This document shows positions 46,427 through 57,808 of a stretch of DNA of 64,000 bases, in pieces. The stretch comes from Bromus sterilis. Taxonomy: Eukaryota; Streptophyta; Magnoliopsida; Poales; Poaceae. The notes beneath the pieces were generated by a model. That model was not told the origin of the DNA. It ran no database searches and worked only from the letters and a program-made list of their open reading frames with translations. The first letter of the stretch is position 1; every line of letters begins with the position of its first letter. The stretch covers positions 172,440,001 through 172,504,000 of the forward strand of contig OX465598.1 in assembly GCA_950022295.1 (NCBI GenBank). The letters are read 5' to 3'. The position numbers and the translations under genes were made by a program.

Positions 46427-47170
46427 GGCGAGAGCCGGTGCGACGAAAGTCGACTTATATATTTTATATGGCGAGAGCCAGTTCGACGAGTGTTGATTTA
46501 TATATATGTATGGCGATAGCCGTTGCGACCGAAGTCGACTTTGTATATGGCGAGAGCCGTCGCGACCGAAGTCGACTCTGTATATGGCGAGAGCCATTGC
46601 AACCGAAGTCGAGTTTGTATATGGCGAGAGCCATTGCGACCGAAGTCGACTTTGTATATGGCGAGAGCCGTTGCAACCAAAGTCTACTTTTTATATGGCG
46701 AGAGCCGTTGCGACCGAAGTCGACTTTGTATATGGCGATAGCCGTTGTGACCGAAGTCGACTTTGTATATGGCGAGAGCCGTTGTGACCGAAGTCGACTT
46801 TGTATATGGCGAGAGCCATTGCGACCGCAGTCGACTTTGTATATGGCGAGAGCCATTGCGACTGAAGTCGACTTTGTATATGGTGAGAGCCGTTGCAACC
46901 GAAGTCGACTTTTTATATGGCGAGAGCCGTTGCGACCGAAGTCGACTTTGTATATGGCGATAGCCGTTGGGACCGAAGTCGACTTTGTATATGGCGAGAG
47001 CCGTTGTGACCGAAGTCGACTTTGTATATGGCGAGAGCCACTGCGACCGAAGTCGACTTTGTATATGGCGAGAGCCGTTGCGACCGAAGTCGACTTTGTA
47101 TATGGCGAGAGCCGTTGCGACCGAAGTCGACTTTGTATATGGCGAGAGCCGTTGCAACCGAAGTCGACTT
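46427..47170. repeat. 37-bp minisatellite, about 20 copies
   Basis: Seventeen units spaced exactly 37 bp start at 46549, 46586 and so on to 47141. Three irregular units precede them at 46427, 46470 and 46512. The unit reads GGCGAGAGCCGTTGCGACCG followed by AAGTCGACTTTGTATAT. Variant order repeats at 222 bp (six units): 46660-46881 and 46882-47103 share the series GCAACC, GCGACC, GATAGCC and TGTGACC. Two degenerate units recur at 47978-48050. Thirty-seven is not a multiple of three and the unit lacks stops, so several frames stay open (for example 46390-47172). I treat these as artefacts of the repeat. Confidence 0.95.
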
Positions 47171-48309
47171 AAGAATGCAGGAGATGCGCTACGGAAGGTA
47201 TCGTCCTCGAGAGTCGGCATGTGTGTTTTGACATGCTGCTGCATCACCTAGAGAAATTTTTGTAGTTCACATGAGTCATTATGAGCGTCTTTTGTGTCAT
47301 ACTGAGTCAGACAGGTTTGATGCTCAAGGTGCATTTCTTGGATGTCATAAAAAATGAAAAAAGTATGTTATGATGCTAATGTGTACAAAAAGAAAGTATT
47401 GAAGGCTCATATAGAAGTCGACTCCAGTTTTAACACGCCTTATCTTCTCGTTGAGATAGATTATTAGGTTATCTGTGAGTCGGAACTTCTCTGTATTCCG
47501 TCTCACTTTGATCAGCGTTTTTCCGTTTTCTTTAAAACTTCTTCTTGGGAATTTTTAGCCGGGTTTCGCGTATTTAGATCGTATGAGCATCAAACATACA
47601 GGCAATTCTAAGGAGTGGGGTGCCACATGTATATGCCGAGTTTTCTTGGTCGAGACTCGATGAGTATAGTCGAGTCCCCCAAGTTTTCCCTGAAATAAGC
47701 CATATACACGTAATTACACATACGTGCCGGGTTTTCTCAGTTAAAGGTTGATGAGTGTCATTAAGCCCCCTGAACTTTCCCTGAAATAAACACATAAGTG
47801 CTCAGATAACAGTTTGAGAGTTGATCAAGCCCCCAAGTTTCTGAGATAATAATAATGCAAAGTATGATATGTATGATGCAATTTGCATGTAAAGTATGTA
47901 TAGGATGTAATGCATGCATGAGTCGTTGATGCTATAGTCAATCGACGATGATTTCTTGCAATAGATTTATTCATTGTATATGGCGAGAGCCGGTAAAATG
48001 AGAGTCAATTGTGTGTGGCGAGAGCCGGTGCGATGAGAATCGACTTTATATGGTAAACGGTGATGGCCTATTGCGACGTTGGTCGGCTTTTCGGCTCTTT
48101 TTTTTACGACTCTAGGTGTAGTAGGGACGGAGTCGGACGATATCCCATGTTCTTTCATTTTGTTGATAAGTACATGGGCTGCCGGCTTTTTCGTTTGCTT
48201 CCTGAGTCGGTAGGATTTAATGAGCAGTATCTATTCTTTACCGTGATGAGGTGTTGGGGTGTCTCGTCCTTTGGCTTGTTTCCTGTGTTTTATAACCCGG
48301 ATCGGCTTT
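47171..48309. other. Element X non-coding internal DNA
   Basis: No gene recognised. It contains AGCCCCC-type words (47764, 47830), a pair of related segments ending TTTCCCTGAAATAA (near 47683 and 47776), and two stray 37-bp-type units at 47978-48050. Confidence 0.5.
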
Positions 48310-49800
48310 CTATTGTGGACGAGTCCATGTTCTTATCACCAAGTGTCTTGGCCTCTTGCGGCTGTGTGAGCCGGTTGGGCCATCGACATATCGACTTTCC
48401 TCTAGAATGTTTTTCTCGATTTGGCGTCTGTACTCCTGTATGAAGTAGCACTGATCCCAGGTGTGGTTAGCGAGGCGACCCGGTCCAGAATGCTTTGGGG
48501 AAGCTTCTTTCATAGCTTTGTCACAATCCTGGTGCATTTTTTTCTTTCCTTGGTGGCCGGCCGTATCTCTGGGAGTGGTTTTTATCGTATTCCTGCGAGG
48601 TTGAGTCGTACCTGCGCTTTCTGTGACAGGTCCGAGATTGAAGTTGGACTCCTCATATTTTGCTTCACTGGACTCGGCATATCTGGCGACGGCATCCACG
48701 AGTCCTTTTAGGTCCTCGGCTACCTCCTTTATGCGTCTTAGCGCGTTGTTTATAGGTGTAACCCGGAGGCCCATTGGCTCTTGAGCTCTGTCGCACCGTA
48801 TCTCCTGTGGAAGTCGATCTTGCGCTTCTGTGAGACTTTTATGTTCCCAGGCCTTTCTCTGGTTTTCTTCTAATTCTTCGTCAGAGTCTGTTCTGTTCCG
48901 GCCCAGTCGCTGCCACACAGTGGTGATTCGTTGTTCTGAGCCGTTTTCATTTTCTGACGGATTTTGGGTGGTGTCGGCATTGCCACGCGTCTCATGAGCG
49001 AATTGTCGAGGTAGGGAACGTCTGGGTCGTATTCTTCTGGATTGGATCCGAGTCTACCTTCCCCGATGGATCAAATTTATCCGTTGTCTGAGTATTTGTC
49101 TTCTTCTCGAAATGAGTCAGCGCCGGAGAAACTATCCTTATCATGGATTGGGGTTCGGCAGGGCGCTCCCGTTCTGGGAAATCACCAATAAACCCGACGA
49201 AAGTGTGAGGGAAGGAAGTATCAAGCCGACTTGTCTCTTCGAGAGGAACCTGTAGGTCACTTATGAGTGAGTCGGTTAACTGGGATCCGAATACGTCGTC
49301 TGCACAAGTATGCGCGTTCTGACTTATCCTCTTCTCGAAGTAGCTCTGCCCTACCTGCTGGTGGGTCGCTGCTGCGTTTTTCACGCCATAAAGCCTAATT
49401 GGTGGCTGTCTCGGCGTTTACATATGAACTTCATCTTGTTCGGGGAACTTCACCGGCTCATCATCCATCGAGGTTTTGATAGAGCATGCCAATTTTGGGG
49501 GTTCGTTGATGAATCCGATGAAGGAGCGATCGGAGCCGGCAAGTAGCCGGCTCGCTGCTTTAGTTGGGGCATGACGGTCCGGCTCCGGCTCCGAGCTGTT
49601 CAATCCGCTGATGAAGAGGTGGATGGAGCCGACTGGGATCTGATAGCCTGACTCAATGAAATCAGCTGCGGGACCCCAGGTGGCGTCGTCGATGCAGAGC
49701 ATCCCGCTCCGGCTTCTGGTGATTCGCCCAGTAACAAATCCTTCCATATCTCGCAGAGCTATTGCTAGAACCTCAACACCTGTGAGCGCAGGCCCCACGG
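48310..49800 (-). pseudogene. Element X gag-like region, degraded
   Basis: Three consecutive minus-strand frames (49418-49906, 48992-49384, 48310-48918) lie next to the PBS, where gag belongs. The first begins in the LTR and contains RQLVPTVGPALTGVEVLAIA, a start I associate with gag regions of grass Gypsy elements. It runs with RITRSRSGMLCIDDATWGP and then into hydrophilic sequence. The last has a charged part (EELEENQRKAWEHKSL) and NHTWDQCYFIQEYRRQIE, which looks like the linker ahead of a protease. No CCHC knuckle, protease, RT or integrase follows, and the next recognisable feature is the minisatellite. The call rests on position and weak resemblance. Confidence 0.55.
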
Positions 49801-49811
49801 TGGGCACCAAC
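49793..49811 (-). other. Element X primer-binding site region
   Basis: The minus strand reads GTTGGTGCCCACCGTGGGG immediately after the LTR end. TGGTGCCCACCGTGGGG resembles the TGGCGCC-type PBS of Tat-lineage elements rather than the TGGTATCAGAGC of A, B1, B2 and the Copia element. Which tRNA it matches cannot be settled by eye. Confidence 0.65.
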
Positions 49812-50354
49812 TGTCGTGGGAAAGTCAGGGCAGATGTCCGTAGAGTCGGACTTATCATGGGACCTTTGCTGCGAGGCCAATTCGAGGAGAGAGTCGACAT
49901 AGACACGGGACTCGGCGATTTACCCAGGTTTGGCCCCGTCGCTGCGGTAAAGACCTACACCTGCTTCTTGACTATTGTGGGATCGACTCCTCAATAGGAA
50001 AAGCCGATCGTATCGATTACAGTGGTGATGTTTTGCAACCTTAGTCTCGTGGAGATCTAGGTTATAGCGCGAGTTGTCTAGTCCTGGCTTGAGGTAAGTT
50101 CTGGCTCTGGCTCCCGTGGACCTCGGCTTATAAAGGTGTCGGGTCCCGGGATTCCTAGAGTCCGACTCCTACACTATGTGGAGTTCTATTCTTCTTTACA
50201 AGTTTTCTACGTGCTATACAAGGTAAGTCGAATTCCTTCTAGGGCTTCAATCTTCACGCTTGGCACGTGAGACTCCTGGCCGGGTCTTCTTTGTGGGCCT
50301 TCATATGTAAGTCGGGCCAGAGGTTTCTAATGCCGGGTCTATGGGCCTGATCCA
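49812..50354 (-). repeat. Element X 5' LTR (543 bp)
   Basis: Plus-strand ends are TGTCGTGGG and TGATCCA. It matches the left LTR over its full length. A putative promoter TATA on the minus strand is not obvious. Confidence 0.92.
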
Positions 50355-50365
50355 TCCCCCCAAAA
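50355..50365. other. Eleven extra bases between X LTR and target duplication
   Basis: TCCCCCCAAAA separates the LTR end from AGATT (50366-50370), the presumed right target copy (left copy AAATT, 1234-1238). The seven bases next to the LTR equal those next to the other LTR on its internal side (27131-27137), which are the polypurine tract. They may be a retained polypurine primer. Confidence 0.6.
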
Positions 50366-50370
50366 AGATT

Positions 50371-52880
50371 CGTGCAGAAAGAGATGCACTCTTCGATGAG
50401 ATAGCCCTGAACGATGGTTCCATCCGGACGAGCCCTATTACGAACGAATCCTTTGATGACCCCATTCATCCTTTCAAACGACATCATATTGTGCAGGAAC
50501 GCCGGTCTAAGATGGATGATATCATCCACGATATGGACCAATAGATGCACACACATGTCAAATAATGCGTGTGGGAAGTAAATCTCAAGTTCGTATAGTA
50601 TCACAACGTCCTGCAACCTTGAGAGTTTCTTCCGTGTGATCGACTTTCGAGAGATCGCGTCAAAAAAGTTACAAAACCCGAAAATGGTTTCACGTACGTG
50701 GTTGTTCATTATCCCTCAGATCGCAACCGTAAATATCTGTGTCATCGTCACATGACAGTCATGATACTTCATCCCGCTGAACCTTTTTTTTCTGCTGGTC
50801 CAGATATCTGCTTATCAGCCCTGAGTAACCGAAAGGGGTTTTGAATCGTAGAAGGCAGTTGATCAATTGTTCGATCTTGTTCGGACTTAGAGTGAAATAG
50901 GATGGGGGCCAGTGATAGTTATTCTTCTTAACCTTTTTTCCCTTGTGACCGTTCGTCTCCTCATCTAATGACTCGTGAACAATAGTCGGGCATCCCCCGT
51001 GAAGCTCTTCCCTAATACCTAAATGTATGAGGTCGTTTTTTGATTTCGGCCCGTCTTTGCTCTTTCCGGCATGTTGAGCAGAGTGGCAAACAAACTCTCG
51101 AACACATTCTTCGTGATATGCATTAGATCAAGGCAATGAGGAGTATCGAGAACGGGTCAGTACTTCAGGTCCCAAAACTAGGACCTCGTCTTCCATACAT
51201 CCAGGAGCGGTTTTTGTGCCTTTTGCTTCTTTCCCGTCTTAGGGCACTCATGCCAATCATTCAACAACTCATATATTTATTCACCGCACCCCTTAAGTGG
51301 AGGTCCCCGGATCTCATCTTCATTGTTGTATAGGTCTCCATGCCTTGTCCACGGGTCATCCTTGTGTAACCACCTTCGATGCCCCATGTAGACGGTTTTT
51401 GAAGACCCGGGATCTTTCTTAAGCCGCATAAACGTCAGATCATCCATGCACCTCATACATCCACAATGTTCGTGGCAACCCTAGCCTGCGACATATCCGT
51501 GTCTGAGATAGTCGTGCACCGTACAGAGCAAGGCGACTCTCATAGGGGAATATTATTCTGCGATGGCGTCCCATGTGTTCACCCCCTCCCATAATGTGTC
51601 TATCTCATCTTTAGTAACTTTAGATACAGATTGATGTCATTGCCTGGTTGTTTTGGCCCTTGAATTAGCATGCACATGTGTATGTACTTACTCTTCATGC
51701 ACAATCAGGGGGGAGGTTGTATATCCATACAAACACGGGCCAAGTGATATATGTGCTGCTCTGGTAGCTATACGGATTGACTTCGTCGGTGCTCACACCC
51801 AACTTGAGGTTCCTTGGATCTGTCGAGAAACTTGCATCTACACCGTCTAATGTTTTCTACTGGCTTGCGTCCAAAGGGTGTGTCAGAACTACCTTTTCAC
51901 AACGTTTTGGATCTTTCAACACTTCATTTTCACTCTCCGCATGCCACTGCATGAGCTTTGCTTCCTTTTAGTCCGCGAAATACCGATGCAAACGGGGAAT
52001 GAGCGGAAAGTACCACACAACTTTTCGAGGTTCTTTATTCCCTTTCTTGGATCGAGCGCCATTGCACACCGAGCATGTGATATTGTCTGCGTCCTTGTTC
52101 CAATAAATGTAGCGATCATTGATGCACATATAGTATTTTTCGTGCGGTAAATCAAAGGGGCACACGACTTTCTTGGCCTCATCACAACTTGTTGGACACG
52201 AGTTGCCCGCCGGAAGCTTACTCTGCCAGTATTACAGATCAGCATCGATGCTTACGTCGGTCCATTTGTATCTTTCCTTCATCTGGAGAACATCACGCGC
52301 TACTTTCAAGCGAGATTATTCTTGTCCGCAACCTGGATTCAACGGAGTATTCAAGTCTACCTCCAGTTGCGCCAGCTTAGCTTGCTCTCTACCAGCAGGT
52401 CTGCAGTTAGTCGTGTTGTTTACAAGAAGCTCTTTGAGATGAGGGTCCCGCGCGGATGAAGTTAGCAGTGTTTGAATGTCATCATCTTCAGTTACGTGTT
52501 GTTCAACATCTTCTCCACAATCATGTGCGGGAGGATTATCAGGCAGCTCTTCCTTTTCTTGCGACCCATCGTTATTATTTTCATGGTGCCCTTGATCATG
52601 ATCACTCTTACCGCCGCACCATCTTGGACTTCATCATCTTCATCAAGCCATTGAGTGTGGCCATCCATGAAACCATGCATCAGCAGGTGCTTGATCAATT
52701 CTATCAAAAAGGGGTTCAGCAAGCCCAATTTTTTGCATCTTCGACACAAACATCTTATCTCCTTGCGGTTATTTTGTATCATGTCTTCCGTCGCATGTCT
52801 CAAATATCTGTTCACGACACGTTCACTCATACGAACGGGCTCCATATCGTCTGCATTTGGTAGAACGAAGACAATTAAAA

Positions 52881-52914
<34 letters not shown>

Positions 52915-52929
52915 TTCGACTTTGAGCAC
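50371..52929 (-). pseudogene. CACTA (En/Spm) transposase, N-terminal and central part, broken
   Basis: Read right to left: a transposase-associated N-terminal domain (52492-52929: IRCLCRRCKKL, LLMHGFMDGHTQWLDEDDE), a cysteine-bearing segment (about 51968-52165: CSVCNGARSKKG, RKVVWYFPLIPRLHRYFAD), the central transposase region (near 51060-51160: MHITKNVFESLFATLLNMPE) and a DUF4218-type region (50254-50709: HVRETIFGFCNFFDAIS, YFPHALFDMCVHLLVHIVDD, ECISFCTN). It continues at 1238 after element X. Many frame changes and stops occur between the blocks, so it is a relic. The right end runs into an (AT)n tract. No CACTA terminal repeat is visible in the window. Confidence 0.88.
52883..52912. repeat. 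(AT)15 microsatellite
   Basis: An uninterrupted AT dinucleotide run sits exactly at the boundary between the CACTA remnant and the left arm of the fold-back. Confidence 0.97.
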
Positions 52930-55900
52930 TCATGCAATGGATGAGCGCGAGCGAGATACGTTAGCACTTAGGTGGCGAAGAGAGAAATGATGGGGAAGGA
53001 AGACAAAAAGGTGTGAAATGCTCACATCAATGAGGACAATCATAGGCGAGAGAAATCCAAATGATAGATATGATGTGAGGAGTAGGGATTGCCATGCAAC
53101 AGATGCACATATAAGCTAAGGTAAGCTCTCCAATGGAACTAGTGGGGGTGCATCCAACTTGCTTGCTCATGAATACCTAGAGCTCATCTAAAGAGGCTCA
53201 TCCTTGGAATATGCAAGCCAAGTTCCATAGTGTAAGGTTCCCCACATAGTTATGCTTGAATGATAATCTCTATGGAGTACAAGTATAGCAATGGAGTACG
53301 AGTGTGGATCTTTCAAAAGGAATATTAGTGTTGCCCCTTCTCTCTTTTTATTTATTTTATTCTATTTTTTGCATTTTTGTGGCCTATTTGGCCCTTTCTA
53401 TCTATCTCTCATTTGTCCTCTTTGGGATCTTTTAATTTGTCCTCTTTGGGATATTTTCCTCACTTAAGGGAAACACTCTATATTTTACAAGAGTATACAA
53501 GATCTCCACACTTTACAAGAAGTACTCAACATAAAGAAAGATTAAAACTATCATGATATATGCAAATGTATGCCTTTACCAGTGTAGAAGGATATGTAAT
53601 GATACTAGCGCGTCATGTAGCAATAATAATGGAAAATCCAAACTATCATGCGGCTCCTCGATCAAGAAAAAGCATGTATGACATGAATATCAAGTCATGA
53701 GATGGTGGATGTTGCATGGCAATGTATCTCGGAAAGGCTATGAAAATGCCTTGATATGTAGGTATGGTGGCAGTTTTGAGGAAGATATAAGGAGTTTTAT
53801 GATGACAGAGTGTATCATGCCAAGGGTTTGGATGCACCGACGAAGTATGCACCAACTCTCAAGATGAGAAAGGGCAATGCACGGTACCGAAGAGGCTAGA
53901 AAAATATGGGAAGGTGGAAGTGCCAACAATCGAATAATCGCATTAGTCCGAAAAACTCATGCACTTATTATCGGTAACTCTCTATCTAATCGGGAGGTTC
54001 ACAAGAGACGAGTACCCCGAGGAGGAGTCTATGGGGATTTGGTTATCCTTTCCCATCCTCGACCCATGGTACGTGAGGGTACTCTATATATTCCAACCCC
54101 TCCATAGGTTAGCGATCTATCTAGTAGCTAGAGTTCTCAACTAATTTTTTTAGTTTTTGAAAATAAGCACGGATTGCCCAAAATACGACACCTATCACTA
54201 ATAGTATCAAGCTCTTGGCACCTTAATTTCCAAACATTACTCCAATCGATACCTCAAAACTATTGCATGTTACTACTACACTTGTAATAGCAACCTTAAT
54301 TACCTACTCATGGAAGACACATAACTCAGTGAAACAAGACGACTCTCTAAACAAGATAAGCATGAAAAATCAAGAGAGTTCCTAGAACAACCTAAACAAA
54401 AGCTCTCAAAAATATAAGCATGAAACCTAAGAGCTAAGCATGACATCAGCTATGAAAAGATAAAGAACACACACAAAGAAAGATAAGCATGCAAGCCTAT
54501 GTTGTGTTTTATGGTGGAGTGGAGCGTGTTTCTCTCCCAAACAATGAAGGCTAGGATCCAACTTGTTATGAACAACAAGAAAAACTAAATAAAACTAAAA
54601 ATAAAAGAGCGAGACTCTCCAAGTTAAGCACGTAACATATGAAGCGATAAAAATATAGCATGGAGAAGGATGAACTGATGATTGTTTATGGAGAAGGGGA
54701 TGCACAGGGGCATCCCCAAGATTATATGCTTGAGTATCCTTGGATATTTCTTGGGGGTGCATGGGGGCATCCCCAAGCTTTAGCGCTTGACACTTCCGAA
54801 TCTTCTTTCATCATCTCCCTTCGCATACTGGAAAGCTCTCTTCATACGAAACTCATCATAAGCTGATTAGAGTGGTTAGTACCCATGATAAAATAATTTG
54901 TTCTCCACTGGAAATAAAGTTATTCTTGAAGAGCTATTGTTTCTCAAGATTTCCAAAAAAAATTGCAAAGAAAAAGCAAGCTTAAGGTTTGCAAAAGGAT
55001 GAAAACGCAAAATGTGGCAGCATCTGTGAAAAATAGACCTGCAGGTAGTAAATAATTTTTTTGGGGTACTTCTGCAACTCAAATAAAAAAACTCAGAATA
55101 GACGCACGAAAGCTAATTGTATATAGCATATTTGCAAACAAATTCAAATAAAAAATATGATCTGGTGATTTATGGCCTGAGTTTTTTGATTTGAGTTGCA
55201 GAAGTACCCCTAAAAAATTATTTACCACCTGCTGGTCCGTTTTTCACAGATTCTGCCACGTTTTGCTCTTTCTCCATTTTGCAAGTCTTAAGCGTGCTTT
55301 TTCTTTGAAAAAACTTTTTGGCAATCTTTATAAACAGTAGCTCTTCATGATAATATTAATTTCCAGTAGAGGAAAATTATCTATTTAGGGGTACTAACCA
55401 CTCTAATCAGCTTATGACGAGTTTCGTATGAAGGGATTTTTCAAGTATGCAAAGGAAGATGATGAAAGAAGATCAGGGAGTGTCAAAAGCTCAATCTTGG
55501 GGATGCCCCCATGCACCCCCGAGAAATATCCAAGAATACTCAAGCGTCTAACCTTGGGTATGCACCCGTGCATCCCCTTCTCAATCAACAATCATCAATT
55601 CGTCCTTCTCCATGCTATATTTTTATCACTTCATATGTTATGTGCTATTCTTGGAGCGTCTCGCTCTTTAATTTTTAGTTTGTTTTCTTTTGCTTGCTAT
55701 TTGTGACAAGTTGGATTCTAGCCTACATTGATTTGGAGAGAAACACGCTCCACTCCACCCTAGAACACAACATTTATTTGCATGCTTATCTTTTTGTGTG
55801 TGTTCTTTATCTTTTCATAGCTACTGTCATGCTTAGCTCTTAGTTTTCATGCTTATTATTTTTAAGAGATTTTATTTAGGTTGTTGCTTTTGGAACTCTC

Positions 55901-57412
55901 TTGAGTTATCATGCTATTCTTGTTTAGAGAGTTGGCCTATTGCATTGAGTTGTGTGTCTTGACATGAGTAGGTAATGGAGGTTGCTATTATAAGTATAGT
56001 AGTAACTTGCAATAGTTTGGAGGTATTGATTTGAGTAATGTTTGGACTTTTGGTGCCAAGATCTTAAGCCTATTAGTGATAGGTTTCGTATTTTCGGAAA
56101 TCCATTTTTATTTTCGAAAACTATCACAAAATTAGTTGAGAACTCTAGCTACTAGATGGATCGCTAATCTCTGGAGGGATTTGAATATATAGAGTACCCT
56201 CACGTACCACAGATCGAGGATGCACAAGGATAACCAAACCCGAATACACTCCTCCTCGGGGTACTTGTCTCTTTGTGAACTTCCCGATTAGATAGAGAGT
56301 TACCGATAATAAGTGCATGAGTTCCTTTGACTAATGCAAGTATTTGATTGTTGGCACTTCCACCTTCCATATTTTGGTAGCCTCTTTGGTACCGTGCATT
56401 GCCATTTCTCATCTTGAGAGCTGGTGCAAACTTCGTCGGTGCATCCAAACCCTTGGAATGTGCATCCAAAAACCCTTGGAATGATACGCTCTATCATGAT
56501 AAACCTCCTCATATCATTCCTCAAAACAACCACCATACTTACCTATCTAGGCATTTCCATAGCCTTTCCGAGAGATACATTGACATGCAACATCCAACAT
56601 CTCATGACTTGATCTTCATGTCATACATGCTTTTGCTTGATCGAGGAGCCGCATGCTAGTTGGGCCTTGCCCTTATCATTGCTACATGAGGCGCCAGTAT
56701 CATTGCTTATCCTGCGACACTCACAGAGACATACATTTGCATACATCATGATAGTTTTTCAGTATTCTTTATGTTGAGTACTTCTTGTAAAGTGTGTGAT
56801 CTTCTATACTCTTGCAAAATATAGAGTGGTGCCCTTAAAGTGAGGAAAATATCCCAAAGAGGACAAATTCAAAGATCCCAAAGAGGACAAATGAGATATA
56901 AATAGAAAGAGGCAATGAGGCCAAAAATATACAAAAGAAAATAGAAAGAAAGAAAAGAAAGAAATAAAAAGAGAGAAGGGGGCAACACTACTATTCCTTT
57001 TGAAAGATCCACACTCGTACTCCAAAGTGACATTTGTACTCCATAGTGATTTTAATATCATTCATGCATAATTATGTGGGGATCCTTACATTATAGAACT
57101 TGTCTTGCATATTCCAAGGATGTGCCTCCTCAAAAGCGCTCTAGGTCTGCGTGAGCAAGCAAGTTGGATGCACCCCCACTAGTTCCATTGGAGATCTTAC
57201 CATAACTCATATGTGCATCTGTTGCATGTCAATCCCTACTCCTCACATCATATCTATCATTTGACTTTCTCTCGACTATGATTATCCTCATTGATGTGAG
57301 CCTTTCACACCTTTTTCGTCTTCCTTCCCAATCATTATTCTCTTTGCCATCCTAAGTGCCAACATATCTTGCTTGCGCTCATCCATTGCATGAGTGCTTA
57401 AAGTAGAAAGGG
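52914..57412. repeat. 4.5-kb fold-back (inverted duplication of a Gypsy 3' region)
   Basis: The left arm 52914-55096 is the reverse complement of the right arm 55177-57412, around an 80-bp loop. The outer ends pair TGAGCACTCATGCAATGGATG (near 52924) with CATCCATTGCATGAGTGCTT (near 57382). The inner ends pair CAACTCAAATAAAAAAACTC (near 55076) with GAGTTTTTTGATTTGAGTTG. A comparison of about 240 bases at the outer ends gave roughly nine in ten identical. The arms hold GGGGATGCCCC-type words and stretches I recognise from the long 3' untranslated region of an abundant Triticeae Gypsy family (perhaps Sabrina; tentative). The open frames in the arms are short and unlike known proteins. Confidence 0.85.
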
Positions 57413-57808
57413 AGAGGATCAGTTTGACTTGTGCCCTACTAGTGTTCTGGGACGAGTCAAAATAAGATTCCGAAGGAGACCAAGTGTTAAGTTTTAGTAG
57501 ATCAAGTTCTATATTAGACTTTATAGTATTTTTATGCTCTAAACCCATCTCCCACTTCTTGCACGCCAACACCATTTGGAGACATTCGAGTCACGGACAG
57601 CGAGAGCTCTTGCACCATTATGTTCTTAGTTTGATAGTTTCAATACTAGATATAGACTCTGACTTGTTATTATCTTTAATTGAATTGCATATCTTATTTG
57701 CTTTACTTTGAAGTTCTTATATGTTTTGGTAACATGTCAACGCAGAAATTATTTTTGTTATCATTTACCTTCTCGAGGACGAGCAGGAATTAAGCTTGGG
57801 GATGTTGA
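57413..57808 (+). mobile_element. Gypsy 3' internal end, truncated by the Copia LTR
   Basis: It continues the right arm of the fold-back without a visible break. It ends with CTCGAGGACGAGCAGGAATT then AAGCTTGGGGATG, the polypurine-proximal end of a Triticeae Gypsy family as I remember it. The LTR expected next is replaced by the Copia LTR at 57809. Confidence 0.6.

Larger units (their letters stand above)
1239..50354 (-). mobile_element. Element X: Gypsy-type LTR element interrupted by nested insertions
   Basis: Two direct repeats of 543 bp bound the element. The left one is split by element A (1239-1360 plus 26710-27130) and the right one is intact (49812-50354). Both start TGTC and end TCCA. 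The primer-binding site lies left of the right LTR, so X reads on the minus strand. Its own internal DNA is 27131-27369 plus 41486-49811, about 8.6 kb. It holds a degraded gag-like region, a minisatellite and an oppositely oriented spliced gene. No reverse transcriptase or integrase is visible. The PBS resembles the TGGCGCC/TGGTGCC type of Tat-lineage Gypsy elements, and Tat elements such as maize Grande are known to carry antisense genes. I therefore infer a Tat-lineage non-autonomous element. Removing X restores the transposase reading frame across 1238/50371. Confidence 0.8.

Noticed and set aside
46427..47170. CRISPR-like array
   Set aside because: The units are directly adjacent without unique spacers, and the surrounding DNA is a plant retrotransposon.
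46390..47247. Several 70-260 codon frames on both strands with a repeated ESRCDRSRLCIW or similar motif
   Set aside because: All come from the stop-free 37-bp DNA repeat and have no conserved start or context.
54660..54866. Small plus-strand frame and its mirror at 55428-55706 in the fold-back arms
   Set aside because: Short, without known motif, and in DNA that I recognise as Gypsy 3' untranslated sequence.
52914..57412. Classical fold-back or MITE transposon
   Set aside because: I saw no target duplication at the outer ends, and the right arm runs on into Gypsy 3' sequence, so a rearrangement fits better.
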